From the NCBI GenBank assembly GCA_044221135.1, contig JBGAPT010000024.1, positions 1-32,495 of the forward strand: a DNA stretch of 32,495 bases, read 5' to 3'. Shown in pieces: positions 16,072 through 24,443 of the stretch. Each line of letters begins with the position of its first letter. Position 1 is the stretch's first letter. Source of the stretch: UBA4722 sp044221135. GTDB lineage: Bacteria > Pseudomonadota > Gammaproteobacteria > DSM-16500. A model generated the notes under the pieces. The model saw only the letters and a list, made by a program, of their open reading frames with translations. It made no database searches and was not told the origin of the DNA. The position numbers and the translations under genes are program-made.

Positions 16072-16405
16072 TTATATGGGTAACTGGACAAGCTCAGGTC
16101 CAGCCGTGAACACCCCCGAGGACAATACGCTACCAACATATTGGAAATCACCGCATGCTATCAGCGGATGCAAGGTTTGAATAATTAGCCTTCCATTTTC
16201 TTGTAATAAATCAGCAGATTTTTTGATAACATTTGTTGTAGATTCCTTACCAATAAGAGAAAAATTACAGACGATACAATCAAACTTTTCTTTAAAGCCA
16301 TATTGATGAAGTTCTTCATATAAACACACATCAAATTGAGCATTACAAGTCTTCTTTGCTTGCTCAATTAATGTGGGTACGGCATCAATGCCAAATACAC
16401 GAATG
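16072..16405 (-). pseudogene. Methyltransferase fragment fused to another remnant
   Basis: Going downstream from about 16405, the frame reads VFGIDAVPTLIEQAKKT, then EKFDCIVCNFSLIGKES and LLQENGRLIIQTLHPL, which are motifs II to post-III of a class I SAM methyltransferase (GID, D-x-I-x-x-N, L-x-x-x-G-R-L). Motif I (the GxGxG loop) is absent because the 5' part was replaced, and the 3' end stops early. It is therefore not functional. Confidence 0.6.
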
Positions 16406-16463
16406 CTGCAACAATCTCATTTAAATCGCTTTTGTGTAAAGGAACTAAAATTATATTATTCAT
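16368..16463 (-). pseudogene. N-terminal GNAT-like remnant joined to the methyltransferase fragment
   Basis: ATG 16463 (with AAAGG just upstream) opens MNNIILVPLHKSDLNEIVAA, the start pattern of GNAT enzymes. Within about 20 codons the sequence passes into the methyltransferase remnant in another frame, and this frame stops at 16368-16370. The deletion joint lies near 16400-16410. Confidence 0.4.
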
Positions 16464-16475
16464 CCTTTTTCACCT

Positions 16476-16976
16476 TTATTCTTCGAATAACAACGCCATG
16501 CTAAGATTGTTCTCATATACCCCTTTTATTTGCACAGCATTACGATGGCGTCCTTCAATTTCAAATCCGAATTTTTTATAGAGAGAAATTGCAAGTTCAT
16601 TTTTTTCACGTACTGTTAATTCAATGCGTGTCAATCCTATTTCTTTTGCCTTATTTAGCGCAACATGCAGTAATGCCTGACCAATTCCTTGGCCCCTATA
16701 TTTTGCTAATACTGCTATGCCTAATACACCCGAATGTGCCAAAACAGGACGGTGAAGTGAAGTAATATCACACCAGCCAATCACTTTATCTTTACTGATA
16801 GCGACATATTGTGGCCAATGATCTCGAATATTTTCCAAAACAAAAGTTCGTGTCATTTCTATAGATGGTGCGTCTAAAAAAGACAAATATTTCTGTTCTC
16901 TTGCAACGCTCCCTACAGCAGTACGGAAGCTTTCAATATGCTTTTCGGTGATGGGAATAATTTCATAATCCGACAT
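16476..16976 (-). CDS. GNAT-family N-acetyltransferase
   Basis: The 166-residue product is a complete GNAT: KVIGWCDI, LGIAVLAKYRGQGIGQALL (the Q/R-x-x-G-x-G/A acetyl-CoA loop) and IELTVREKNELAISLYKKFG (the motif B helix), followed by FEIEGRHRNAVQIKGVYENN, as in RimJ/RimL- or YhhY-like enzymes that acetylate protein N-termini or amino acids. The start codon overlaps the end of the VOC gene by 14 nt. Confidence 0.85.
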   Translation of the reverse strand: MSDYEIIPITEKHIESFRTAVGSVAREQKYLSFLDAPSIEMTRTFVLENIRDHWPQYVAISKDKVIGWCDITSLHRPVLAHSGVLGIAVLAKYRGQGIGQALLHVALNKAKEIGLTRIELTVREKNELAISLYKKFGFEIEGRHRNAVQIKGVYENNLSMALLFEE

Positions 16977-17265
16977 TTAAATTTATTCCTAATTTAAATT
17001 TGACATTATTCGATTTCAGTTTAAAGACTAATGCGTCTAAATCCTCAACTTCAAATGCAACAGTGCCGCCAGAGCTCGCGCTGGGTTTGACGCCTTCTGC
17101 AAGCATTGTAATTGCAAAACATCCTCCGCCTGCTAAGTCATACTCAACCCATGGCCCACCGGCAGATATTTTACTCATCGTAAGCCCCAATGTTTTTTCG
17201 TAAAAATTTCTTGCGCGATTAATATCTAATACCGGATACATTGTAAAAGCGATTTTTTTAAACAT
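16963..17265 (-). CDS. VOC (glyoxalase/bleomycin-resistance) protein, 3' truncated
   Basis: The 100-residue product starts normally (MFKKIAFTMYPVLDINRARN, FYEKTLGLTMS) and follows the VOC fold through VAFEVEDLDALVFKLKSNNV. It then ends in KFKLGINLNVGL, without the last strand that usually reads R-x-x-x-x-x-D-P-D-G-N-x-I-x-L and carries the final metal ligand Glu. The missing end lies exactly where the GNAT gene begins, so a deletion probably joined the two genes. It is likely inactive. Confidence 0.65.
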   Translation of the reverse strand: MFKKIAFTMYPVLDINRARNFYEKTLGLTMSKISAGGPWVEYDLAGGGCFAITMLAEGVKPSASSGGTVAFEVEDLDALVFKLKSNNVKFKLGINLNVGL

Positions 17266-17313
17266 CTTTATGATTCCTTTTCAAAATTATTTTTTACGTA
17301 ACAATACAGCAAT

Positions 17314-18129
17314 CTATTTTGTTTTCACCGCAGCAATTTGGCAACTTCCATAAAATGCAATCACTTGATTTTCATCATTAATGATACGCTCAGTCTCATC
17401 ATATTTTCTTTGCCATTCTTCTTCAGTCGTTCCATGCGAAAGGTCTGTTTTTTTATAGGATTTTAATCCCTCTAATAGCCCAATTTTCTGTTCTTTTTTC
17501 CAGAAGATGGGTTGAACCAGGCAGGAATCTAAAATATCGAAACCCGTTTTTTTTGATAAAAATAGCAACTTCATTCCTATATCGCCATCTCGTTCAATGC
17601 CATCTTTTTCTTCTTCATCTCGTTTCAATTTAGGCATATAGCCTTGCCATGCAAATGTAGGAGGGTAAGCAAAAGCAGCACTAATGATACCTTCCTCGCC
17701 AATATATATTCCTTGTACATTAAGATTTTCAAAAAATAATTTAAGCGTTTTACGCGGACTATGTAGGTGATGCAGAACAAAACGACAATAAATAAGATCA
17801 AATTTTTCGTTTAATTGTGCAATATCGTATGCGGACAATACCTTTGTTTTAACATTTGAAATATTTTCTTTTTTTAATCTACGAACAGTGAGAGCCAATT
17901 GTTCTTCGCTATTATCAATCGCTGTGACAGTACCTTTTGGCCCGACTTGTTTCGCAAGCCAGGTTGTCATGACACCTGAGCCGCAACCAATATCTAAAAC
18001 TTTCATACCAGGCTTTATACCTGCCTTTATAATAAATGCCTGTGTAGTAGCGTTAAATGATTTATCAAGAAGATCATAATCCAAACCTTCCTCACCTATT
18101 TCTAAATCATACTTTTCATCATTGCTCAT
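17314..18129 (-). CDS. Class I SAM-dependent methyltransferase
   Basis: The 271-residue product has the complete Rossmann methyltransferase set: motif I MKVLDIGCGSGVMTTWLA (residues about 42-59), acidic motif II TAIDNSEEQL, FDLIYCRFVLHHL as motif IV, and a C-terminal domain of about 100 residues. It resembles the UbiE/arsenite-methyltransferase type of small-molecule enzymes; the substrate is unknown. It follows the cupin gene by 32 bp on the same strand, with a weak ribosome binding site (AGAGG). Confidence 0.85.
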   Translation of the reverse strand: MSNDEKYDLEIGEEGLDYDLLDKSFNATTQAFIIKAGIKPGMKVLDIGCGSGVMTTWLAKQVGPKGTVTAIDNSEEQLALTVRRLKKENISNVKTKVLSAYDIAQLNEKFDLIYCRFVLHHLHSPRKTLKLFFENLNVQGIYIGEEGIISAAFAYPPTFAWQGYMPKLKRDEEEKDGIERDGDIGMKLLFLSKKTGFDILDSCLVQPIFWKKEQKIGLLEGLKSYKKTDLSHGTTEEEWQRKYDETERIINDENQVIAFYGSCQIAAVKTK

Positions 18130-18161
18130 ATTGAGTTGCCTCTTATTGAAAATGATATAAC

Positions 18162-18533
18162 CTATAAATATTTTAAATCTATCGGGCCTATGCCATGAAA
18201 TTGAAGAATTGTTGGTCTTTCATTCATAAAATAAACAGGATGATTATCAGGAATATTGCAAAAACTTCCAGTAGGCATACCTTTCATGAATTTTTTATCA
18301 AATTTATTACCTTCACCTATAAAAATTTCTCCATCAATAACTGTTAAAAAAGATGAGGAAGTTAAAATGAATGGTTCAATTTTGTAATTTTCTGGGAATT
18401 TGAATCTAAAAGTATAGTTTTCAGGCTTCCCAGGATTTCCATATAGAAGAATATCTTTTGCTCCCTTGGTTAGGACTTGAGGGTTGCCCCAATTAATCAT
18501 ATCGCTAGGAGTGAATAGTATTATTTTCCCCAT
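18162..18533 (-). CDS. Cupin-domain protein
   Basis: The product from ATG 18533 is 123 residues. The start is fixed by a perfect AAGGAG site 7 nt upstream; the longer frame from 18551 overlaps the integrase stop. The sequence fits a single-domain cupin (FILTSSSFLTVIDGEIFIGEG as the first half, MPTGSFCNIPDNHPVYFMNE and PTILQFHGIGP as the second). Typical metal-binding His residues of motif 1 are not visible. Function unknown. It is 4 nt downstream of the recombinase gene, whose last codons provide its ribosome binding site, so the two are co-transcribed. Confidence 0.7.
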   Translation of the reverse strand: MGKIILFTPSDMINWGNPQVLTKGAKDILLYGNPGKPENYTFRFKFPENYKIEPFILTSSSFLTVIDGEIFIGEGNKFDKKFMKGMPTGSFCNIPDNHPVYFMNERPTILQFHGIGPIDLKYL

Positions 18534-18537
18534 GTTA

Positions 18538-19545
18538 TCACTCCTTTTCAAAATTATTTTTTATATTCACAAGCACACTGGCTGCAGCTGAATCTTCAAA
18601 TCGTTCACTGGCTTCAATATATTCCATCACGGTATTCACTTGCTTCCAACGGCCTGCATTCATGATGGTCTTTATTGATGCTTTTGCACGTGCCGCATGG
18701 GTTGCAAGCCCGCGGCGCAAGCTATGCGCTGAAAGAGTGTTCGCATAAGAGATTTTAGCAAGTTGTGCTGAGCGTTGCACAATATGATTGATAGAAAGAG
18801 GAGTGAGGGGTTTTTCTCCCAGAGAATGGTTCTTGAGTATTCGTCTAAAAAGGGGGCCTTGCTGGATGCCTGATTTATTTAACCATGACTCGAGTGCTTT
18901 AACAGGGCAAATGGTTTCATTACCATAGGGGACCGCACAAAATTGGCCTTCATTAGATGGGTCTGTTTTAGAGTGTGGTAAAAGGATCTCAATGCCTTCT
19001 GGTTTCCAGTGAACATGTTTATAGCGAATGTTGACGATTTCACTGCGACGGAGCGCTCCAAAATAGCCCATTTGTAAAATGGCCCTATCTCGTATGCTGG
19101 TTAATGAGTCGTTTTCCTTCAATGCCTCAATCATTTTAATCAGATCATCCGGCGAAAGAGCTGGCGCTTTCTCTTTCGGCTTCCCATGGATACGCATAAT
19201 GCCTGCCATGGTCTTGCTAACGAGAGGATGATGGGTTGGGTCAGGAAGATTTTGATATGCATGCCAATTTTTGATGGCAACTAATCGACGAGAAAGCGTG
19301 CGTGGATTGAGTTTATCTGCAAACGCCTGTAGATAGTCGATAATGATCTCAGGTCGCGATGGCAACAAGCCGCCCCATTGTTCGTAATGTTTGATATCGC
19401 TGCGATACGCTTTGCGGGTATTGTCTGCAGTTGCTGCTTTAATATAGGGGTTATTTATCCATAGAGTCGGCGAAGTATCATTATGAAATAAGAGATCGGT
19501 CTTAGGTATCGCAGCTTGGGCAACTATCTCAATTTCTTTTGACAT
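18538..19545 (-). CDS. Tyrosine-type site-specific recombinase
   Basis: The 335-residue product has all the catalytic residues: Arg166 in GALRRSE, Lys193 in PHSKTD, His274 and Arg277 in SAHSLRRG, Trp300 in AGRWK (in place of the second His, as often seen) and Tyr309 in VMEYIEAS. The N-terminal core-binding domain (about 30-115) is also present. It lacks the extra region of integron integrases. It is divergent from the kfrA-like gene, with a 171-bp spacer, and is probably the enzyme that moved, or resolves, the plasmid-like module next to it. No attachment site was identified. Confidence 0.9.
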   Translation of the reverse strand: MSKEIEIVAQAAIPKTDLLFHNDTSPTLWINNPYIKAATADNTRKAYRSDIKHYEQWGGLLPSRPEIIIDYLQAFADKLNPRTLSRRLVAIKNWHAYQNLPDPTHHPLVSKTMAGIMRIHGKPKEKAPALSPDDLIKMIEALKENDSLTSIRDRAILQMGYFGALRRSEIVNIRYKHVHWKPEGIEILLPHSKTDPSNEGQFCAVPYGNETICPVKALESWLNKSGIQQGPLFRRILKNHSLGEKPLTPLSINHIVQRSAQLAKISYANTLSAHSLRRGLATHAARAKASIKTIMNAGRWKQVNTVMEYIEASERFEDSAAASVLVNIKNNFEKE

Positions 19546-19716
19546 GTTTTTGACGTTCCTTGTTTTTTCCTAATTTCATAGTAGCTTATCATGGCCATTT
19601 TTTATTTACTATAGATAAATAATCTTATCGATAATTAAAAACGGTTAATAATAATCCGTTACTTTTATTAGATGAATCGTTATACTTCATAAAATGTAAT
19701 ATTTAAGGAATAACTT
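19546..19716. promoter_or_regulatory. Divergent promoter region of recombinase and kfrA-like genes
   Basis: The spacer holds a perfect 10-bp palindrome TTATCGATAA (19625-19634) and an imperfect 21-bp palindrome (19640-19660) whose outer arms are AACGG and CCGTT. KfrA-type proteins repress their own promoters by binding palindromes, so these are candidate operators. The kfrA start has a good AAGGA site. Core promoter boxes cannot be assigned with confidence. Confidence 0.4.
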
Positions 19717-20781
19717 ATGGCACGTCACGGAATCACCTATGAAGATGTTGTATCCGCCATCCAGGCCTTAAAAGGGCAGGGCACAAGCATCACCATTGAA
19801 AATATCAGACGTTTTCTGGGCACCGGCAGCGCTGGCACCATCAACCAGCATTTACGACGCTGGAAAGAAGTATCCAGTGGTACACAGAAAATTACCACAA
19901 AAGAAAACCTACCCGAACCCTTGATCGCCTTAATGAAAGGGCTCTGGGAAGGTTTGTTGGAACAAGCTACCACACAGTTCACACCGATTGAATCCGACTA
20001 CAACCAAGAAATTGCAAATCTCAAAACAGAGCTGGAAAAATATCACAACAACAATAAACGATGGCAAAAATTATTTAATTCATGGCATCAAGAGAAAGCC
20101 GCAATTGCCAATGAAAAATTAACACTTGAGCAAGCCCTCGAATTTTCCCATAAAGAAAATGAATCTTTACATTATCAACACGATGGCATGATGAAGCAAC
20201 TTCAAGAAAAACAAAATAGAGTGGAGGAGTTAAACCGGCTCCATCAACAAACCCAAGCCAATCTCGAACATTATCGCGAATCCACTCGTGAACAGCGCAC
20301 GCTCGATCAGCAGCAATTTGAACGTGAAAAACAACAATACTTATTCGAAATAAAAAACCTAAAAGAAGAATTAATCTTACAAAAAACGAAGTATGCCGAC
20401 CTTAATCAACAATACCATGTCGTAATTCATTCCAATTCTGAGCTAGAAAAACAACATCAAAAATCTTTGCAATCAGTGTCCACGCTTACCGATAAAGTAG
20501 AACAATTGATGAAAGAAACCATTGAATGCCAACAAACTAGTAAACATTTGCAGCAACAACTTAAAGAAACTGAAATTAAACTCGATAAAAAATATGCTGA
20601 AATCATTTCGTTACAAAGCGATAATAACTCATTAACCCAACAGCTTGTTGATCTCAAACAATCTTTACTCGACACTCAGTCTCAAACTAAATTATTATCG
20701 AGTCAGAATTACGAGTTGATGCAAGAGAAAATGAAGTTACAAGAGCAATTAACCCACTTACAAGCCATGATAACAGCATAA
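19717..20781 (+). CDS. KfrA-like DNA-binding protein with long coiled coil
   Basis: The 354-residue product begins with the KfrA N-terminal DNA-binding domain (GITYEDVVSAIQALKGQG, ITIENIRRFLGTGSAGTINQ, residues about 5-50). From about residue 95 to the end it is a continuous Gln/Glu/Lys/Leu-rich coiled coil. KfrA proteins are plasmid-encoded; they autoregulate and help plasmid maintenance or segregation. The neighbours (recombinase and Zeta-type toxin) support a plasmid or island origin. It is followed 11 bp later by the broken zeta gene. Confidence 0.85.
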   Translation: MARHGITYEDVVSAIQALKGQGTSITIENIRRFLGTGSAGTINQHLRRWKEVSSGTQKITTKENLPEPLIALMKGLWEGLLEQATTQFTPIESDYNQEIANLKTELEKYHNNNKRWQKLFNSWHQEKAAIANEKLTLEQALEFSHKENESLHYQHDGMMKQLQEKQNRVEELNRLHQQTQANLEHYRESTREQRTLDQQQFEREKQQYLFEIKNLKEELILQKTKYADLNQQYHVVIHSNSELEKQHQKSLQSVSTLTDKVEQLMKETIECQQTSKHLQQQLKETEIKLDKKYAEIISLQSDNNSLTQQLVDLKQSLLDTQSQTKLLSSQNYELMQEKMKLQEQLTHLQAMITA

Positions 20782-20792
20782 AGAGAATAGTA

Positions 20793-21367
20793 ATGCCACA
20801 AGTAATTATTATTGCAGGCCCCAATGGTGCTGGAAAAACAACTACCGCACCCATTTTATTGGATAACGCATTACACATTAAGCACTTTGTTAATGCAGAT
20901 ACTATTGCTGCAGGATTAAGTGCCTTTGCTCCAGAAAAAGCTGCGATTCCAGCGGGTAAAGCCATGCTAGAACGCATGCATTATCTAGCCAATAACAATG
21001 AAGATTTTGCTTTCGAAACAACTCTTGCCAGCCGCCATGGATTGCTAAACTCAAAGAAAAAGGCTACTTTTTTCATCTAACTTTCTTATTACTTGAAAGC
21101 CCTGATCTGGCTGTATCTCGTGTAGCAGAAAGAGTCAAAATGGGAGGGCACAACGTGCCCGAAGAAACTATTCGTCGTAGATACACTTCAGGATTAAAAA
21201 ATTTCTTTAGGCTATATGAACCATTGGCAGATTCTTGGCAAATGTACGATAATACCAAAGCAAGCAAACCCAAAAAGATTGCTTTAAAAACAAACAACTC
21301 CATAGCTGTTTTTAATCAGGCAATATGGCAAAATTTAACGGAGAAATATAATGAATTCTCAAAATAA
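20793..21367 (+). pseudogene. Zeta-toxin-family kinase, frameshifted
   Basis: The first part (20793-21080) has the Walker A loop GPNGAGKTT and the family motif FVNADTIAAGLSAF, then FETTLASRH. After this the sense continues in another frame: PPWIAKLKEKGYFFHLTFLL, then LAVSRVAERVKMGGHNVPEE and TIRRRYTSGLKNFF, to a stop at 21367. The joint lies near 21040, where one base and probably a few codons have been lost (intact relatives read T-L-A-S-R then several residues, then W-I). Zeta toxins phosphorylate UDP-N-acetylglucosamine and block wall synthesis. The frameshift should inactivate it unless it is a sequencing error. Confidence 0.75.
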
Positions 21368-21542
21368 TGACGACAGAATCATGCGTATTATGAATGATCC
21401 TGAAAAAATGGAGCAGATCCTTCAAAAAGCAGTAAATGATGCATTGCTTCGTCACAAACAAGCAGGTAATCCTGTATGCGAGCTTCAGGATGGAAAAGTT
21501 ATTTGGATTCAGCCACAAGATATTGTTGTTAAGCAAGAATAA
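21351..21542 (+). CDS. Small partner protein of the Zeta-type toxin (probable antitoxin)
   Basis: The 63-residue product starts with a good GGAG site 7 nt before the ATG and overlaps the end of the zeta gene by 17 nt. The pattern ALLRHKQAGNPVCELQDGKV followed by WI-P is, from memory, that of short proteins encoded next to Zeta-like kinases. It is intact although the toxin gene is not. The antitoxin role is inference from position. Confidence 0.65.
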   Translation: MNSQNNDDRIMRIMNDPEKMEQILQKAVNDALLRHKQAGNPVCELQDGKVIWIQPQDIVVKQE

Positions 21543-21553
21543 GGAGTAGTGTT

Positions 21554-21790
21554 TTGAAAGGATTCAGGGCTAGTTTGCTCATTTTAATATTATGCTTTTT
21601 TAACGAGGTTGTTTTTTCTGACCAACTCAAAATTGATAATTCCTCAAGAGAAATTCAAAAAACTTCGTTTAATGAAATTTCTACGATACTGCATCACATC
21701 GATAATAAATTAAGCGAGTGCCTAGTGGTTTTCATGGTTCCTGGATGCCTGGGGAATGGGTATGGTAATGCTTTTGAATTATTCCCATGA
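21554..21790 (+). CDS. Short putative exported protein
   Basis: A TTG at 21554 has a strong AAGGAG site 7 nt upstream and opens a 78-residue product with a signal peptide (MKGFRASLLILILCFFNEVV, FS|DQ). The end (after SEC) may be frameshifted, since another frame there reads PSGFHGSWMPGEWVW before a stop. Function unknown. It lies 11 bp after the probable antitoxin and ends 12 bp inside the convergent gene. Confidence 0.45.
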   Translation: MKGFRASLLILILCFFNEVVFSDQLKIDNSSREIQKTSFNEISTILHHIDNKLSECLVVFMVPGCLGNGYGNAFELFP

Positions 21791-22300
21791 ACAGACTTGT
21801 GGAGAAATAGGAGTTTCGCCATGTACGCCCTCACAGATAGATACAAGGTGATAGCCAGTACTTATACCATTAAGTGTATAGTTTTCCTGTGTATCAAACC
21901 ATTTAATTTCTTCTTCAAGATTAGAATTAACAGGTTTAGCAATATTATGTTGGATTGTCGCAACAGAGCCTAATGGAATAAACATTGAGGAAGTGACATA
22001 AGCATATTCACAAGAAATTTCTTGTGTTATTGAATCCCATCTTACCATTACCAAACTGGGAGAATCTGCAATGTTAGAGGGATTAATATCTTCATCCGCA
22101 TACATAGGAGGATCAAGAACCTCTACTTTATTTCGAATTAAAAAATCTTTCTGTAGGGTGTGTATATTGGCTGAAATGCCTTTTGGAGAAGTAATCATTT
22201 GACTAGGGCCAAAATCACTCCATTGCAAAGATGGACAGATATCAGCATAGGCCATTGTAGAGGCTAGAAGGAGTATAATAAGAATTCTCAATTTTTTCAT
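21779..22300 (-). CDS. Small secreted protein with paired cysteines
   Basis: The 173-residue product has a clear signal peptide (MKKLRILIILLLASTMAYA|D). Mature cysteines lie at the start (DICP), in the middle (ISCEYAYV) and as a pair at the C-terminus (SICEGVHGETPISPQVCSWE), which ends four residues after its last Cys loop. This layout is shared with the products at 27675-28191 and 31685-32143, and partly with that at 30379-30759. Two disulfides are likely in the periplasm or outside. The role is unknown. Confidence 0.6.
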   Translation of the reverse strand: MKKLRILIILLLASTMAYADICPSLQWSDFGPSQMITSPKGISANIHTLQKDFLIRNKVEVLDPPMYADEDINPSNIADSPSLVMVRWDSITQEISCEYAYVTSSMFIPLGSVATIQHNIAKPVNSNLEEEIKWFDTQENYTLNGISTGYHLVSICEGVHGETPISPQVCSWE

Positions 22301-22301
22301 A

Positions 22302-22487
22302 TTAAAATCTCTTGGTTAGTGTATTGACTTGATCTCTCATTTCACGTGAAAAATGCTTAGATTGCTTCGAACCAGATAAAACACTCATCGTAATGAGAGC
22401 AGAAACATTGCCGTTTCCTACAGAAAGATTTGTTGACACATCGGAAGGCACAGGTGTTAATCCATCTGTTAAAAGCTGGCGTTTATG
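22302..22487 (-). pseudogene. C-terminal fragment of an unknown gene
   Basis: A minus-strand frame with no start codon reads RQLLTDGLTPVPSDVSTNLS, GNGNVSALITMSVLSGSKQS, KHFSREMRDQVNTLTKRF and then stops, directly before the start of the secreted protein gene. The residues look clearly protein-like and the 5' part is cut by a stop at 22489-22491. No family recognised. Confidence 0.45.
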
Positions 22488-22631
22488 ATTAATTTAACGC
22501 ATCCGCGGATGACTGTGCTAATATCGTATTTAATAAAGACGCGAACGGAGTGATATTAACCAAGCTTGTTACACAATTAAAAATAAATAATATAAGAATT
22601 TTAATACATATTAAGAAATTGTCCAATAATT
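22488..22631. other. Non-coding or decayed stretch
   Basis: It contains a perfect 12-bp palindrome CATCCGCGGATG (22500-22511). On the plus strand a frame without start reads ADDCANIVFNKDANGVILTK, which could be a gene scrap. Nothing else is supported. Confidence 0.3.
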
Positions 22632-24443
22632 TTAAACTGGCCGAACTTGATTTAAGCATGAGGCGTTTGATGTCGAGCTTGATTGTTCATTATTATCTTG
22701 TAGTTGTGACAACTCCTTTAAATGATCTTCAAACATACCTGAATTGCGACAGATTGGATTAATCTCACTGTTCGACATAAGTGAATTAATAGTATCAATA
22801 ATCTCTAATTTAAGCGGAATAAGTTGGTTATATAAATCAGGTCGATGTTCATTAACTGCATGCAAGAGGAAAATTTGAATACCAACCAGGGGGATATTAA
22901 TTTCATTAGGATCTTTTCTTAAATTATTTATGAAAGGGATGATTTGATCAATATTATTATTTTCAACCCAACATGCAACAATATTATTTATGGATTCTTT
23001 CCAAAAATCAGCAACTTCAAAAGCTAAACGAGTGGCGTTTTTCATTAGCAAGAATAAATCAGACATAGATAATTGCAAATACCATGACACTAATTTTTTG
23101 TAGGATATTTGAATGTCGCGAGAACGGACGGGAAGGAGTACCCATGCCGAAGCCGCATGTATTCCATTTTTTGCATGTTGGGCTACAAACGTCAAAAATT
23201 CCTCCTCTGAAATACCTCCTCTCATCTGTCGCCATGTTTCCGTAATGGCAACGAATTGTTTCAATGAATCGTCGGTAGACTGTAATGTTTGAGTTAAAAA
23301 ATGTTGATAATTTTGTTGATTTAAGTGGCTCATATTAATTGCTGAGTTGCACATAGCATAAATATGATTATTATACCAATGATCGTCCAACATATAATGA
23401 TAGCATATATCTTCAGAACATTTAATATTCGTTGTTTTTGATAGTAAAGGTAGTATTCGATGAAAAAAGCAATTAAATAGTTGAGCAGTTTCGACTAAAT
23501 TAAAATGACATTTTTCGATGTGTGCTTTTAATGCGTAAATTCTAATATAATTTTTGTCGAGATCGTGTAAGCTTGGTTGATTAAGAAACGAAAACGCCCT
23601 GAATATTTCTACGACATCACATTGTTCTTCTGGCGAAAGATTATTTAGAGGTAATCCCTCTATAAAGTTTTTCTCATAGAAGCCAAATAATATGATGTTT
23701 GTTTTTTCATGATTCTCTGGTATATAAAAATAGATGAGTGTTTTTAAATGGTTTAACACGATAGCAATCAGTTTTCTATAAACATCCTGACCAGCGAAAA
23801 ACTCAATAGAATCACTACATGCTTTTTCAATGTCTTTTTGAATATTGATAGTGATATCTACCATTGTTATTCGCAAAGCCACATCATGTTCATTCATAGC
23901 ATATTCCGCTATTATTTCAGAAATTCCGGTATGCAATGGAATGTGAGAATAAATAGAAGTATTTGCTTCTTTAAAAAATCTATTTCTGTGCAGTGAATTT
24001 TTGGGTAATATCATTTTGACTGGCGGAGAATATGTTTCTTTCGTTTCAACATGAAATTTAACTTCTTCAGACATTTCGGAAACTTTAATGTTCTTTCCGA
24101 TTTCTTGCTCCACAAATAATCTGTTACTTTCATCCCAATAGAATTCGGCAATGCCTTTTAAATTATTTTTATTTTCCTTATTCAACCTATTTTCCAACGC
24201 AACCAATTCAGCGTATTCTCGTTTTCTCACCTCAATCAGTTTTAATTGCACAGCTTTTGTATATTTTTTTTGACTGCTAGATATATCTTCAGAGTATGTC
24301 CAATCTCCTTCCTTTCCCTTCAGCAAAAAAATTAAATGGTGGGAAACAATAACCTTAGCGGATTTAAGTTGGTCTTTCGATTGTGAGTTGATAGCAATGA
24401 GCGTGTCTTTGAGTGGTGGCTGCTGTGTTCGTGTTTGTGTCAT
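22632..24443 (-). CDS. Large cytosolic protein of unknown function, possible effector
   Basis: The frame opens at 24533, but ATG 24443 (603 residues; MTQTRTQQPPLKDTL) follows a GAGA site and avoids a non-coding-looking leader, so I prefer it. No known domain is recognised. It is mainly alpha-helical with a charged Lys/Glu-rich helical part near residues 60-110, no signal peptide and no membrane segment. A short part, IPLHTGISEIIAEY, loosely recalls the IP(L)P...I..SYLF module of the 553-residue protein. The C-terminus is a Gln/Ser/Asn-rich tail ending in NQVRPV, similar to the end YLRPV of the gene at 138-1604. An effector role is a guess. Confidence 0.5.
   Translation of the reverse strand: MTQTRTQQPPLKDTLIAINSQSKDQLKSAKVIVSHHLIFLLKGKEGDWTYSEDISSSQKKYTKAVQLKLIEVRKREYAELVALENRLNKENKNNLKGIAEFYWDESNRLFVEQEIGKNIKVSEMSEEVKFHVETKETYSPPVKMILPKNSLHRNRFFKEANTSIYSHIPLHTGISEIIAEYAMNEHDVALRITMVDITINIQKDIEKACSDSIEFFAGQDVYRKLIAIVLNHLKTLIYFYIPENHEKTNIILFGFYEKNFIEGLPLNNLSPEEQCDVVEIFRAFSFLNQPSLHDLDKNYIRIYALKAHIEKCHFNLVETAQLFNCFFHRILPLLSKTTNIKCSEDICYHYMLDDHWYNNHIYAMCNSAINMSHLNQQNYQHFLTQTLQSTDDSLKQFVAITETWRQMRGGISEEEFLTFVAQHAKNGIHAASAWVLLPVRSRDIQISYKKLVSWYLQLSMSDLFLLMKNATRLAFEVADFWKESINNIVACWVENNNIDQIIPFINNLRKDPNEINIPLVGIQIFLLHAVNEHRPDLYNQLIPLKLEIIDTINSLMSNSEINPICRNSGMFEDHLKELSQLQDNNEQSSSTSNASCLNQVRPV

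Noticed and set aside
16072..19545. Integron-like cassette array behind the integrase
   Set aside because: The recombinase lacks the extra region of integron integrases, gene gaps are too short for attC sites, and no repeated hairpins separate the genes.
22550..22762. 70-codon plus-strand open frame
   Set aside because: It mostly runs antisense to the end of the large gene at 22632-24443.
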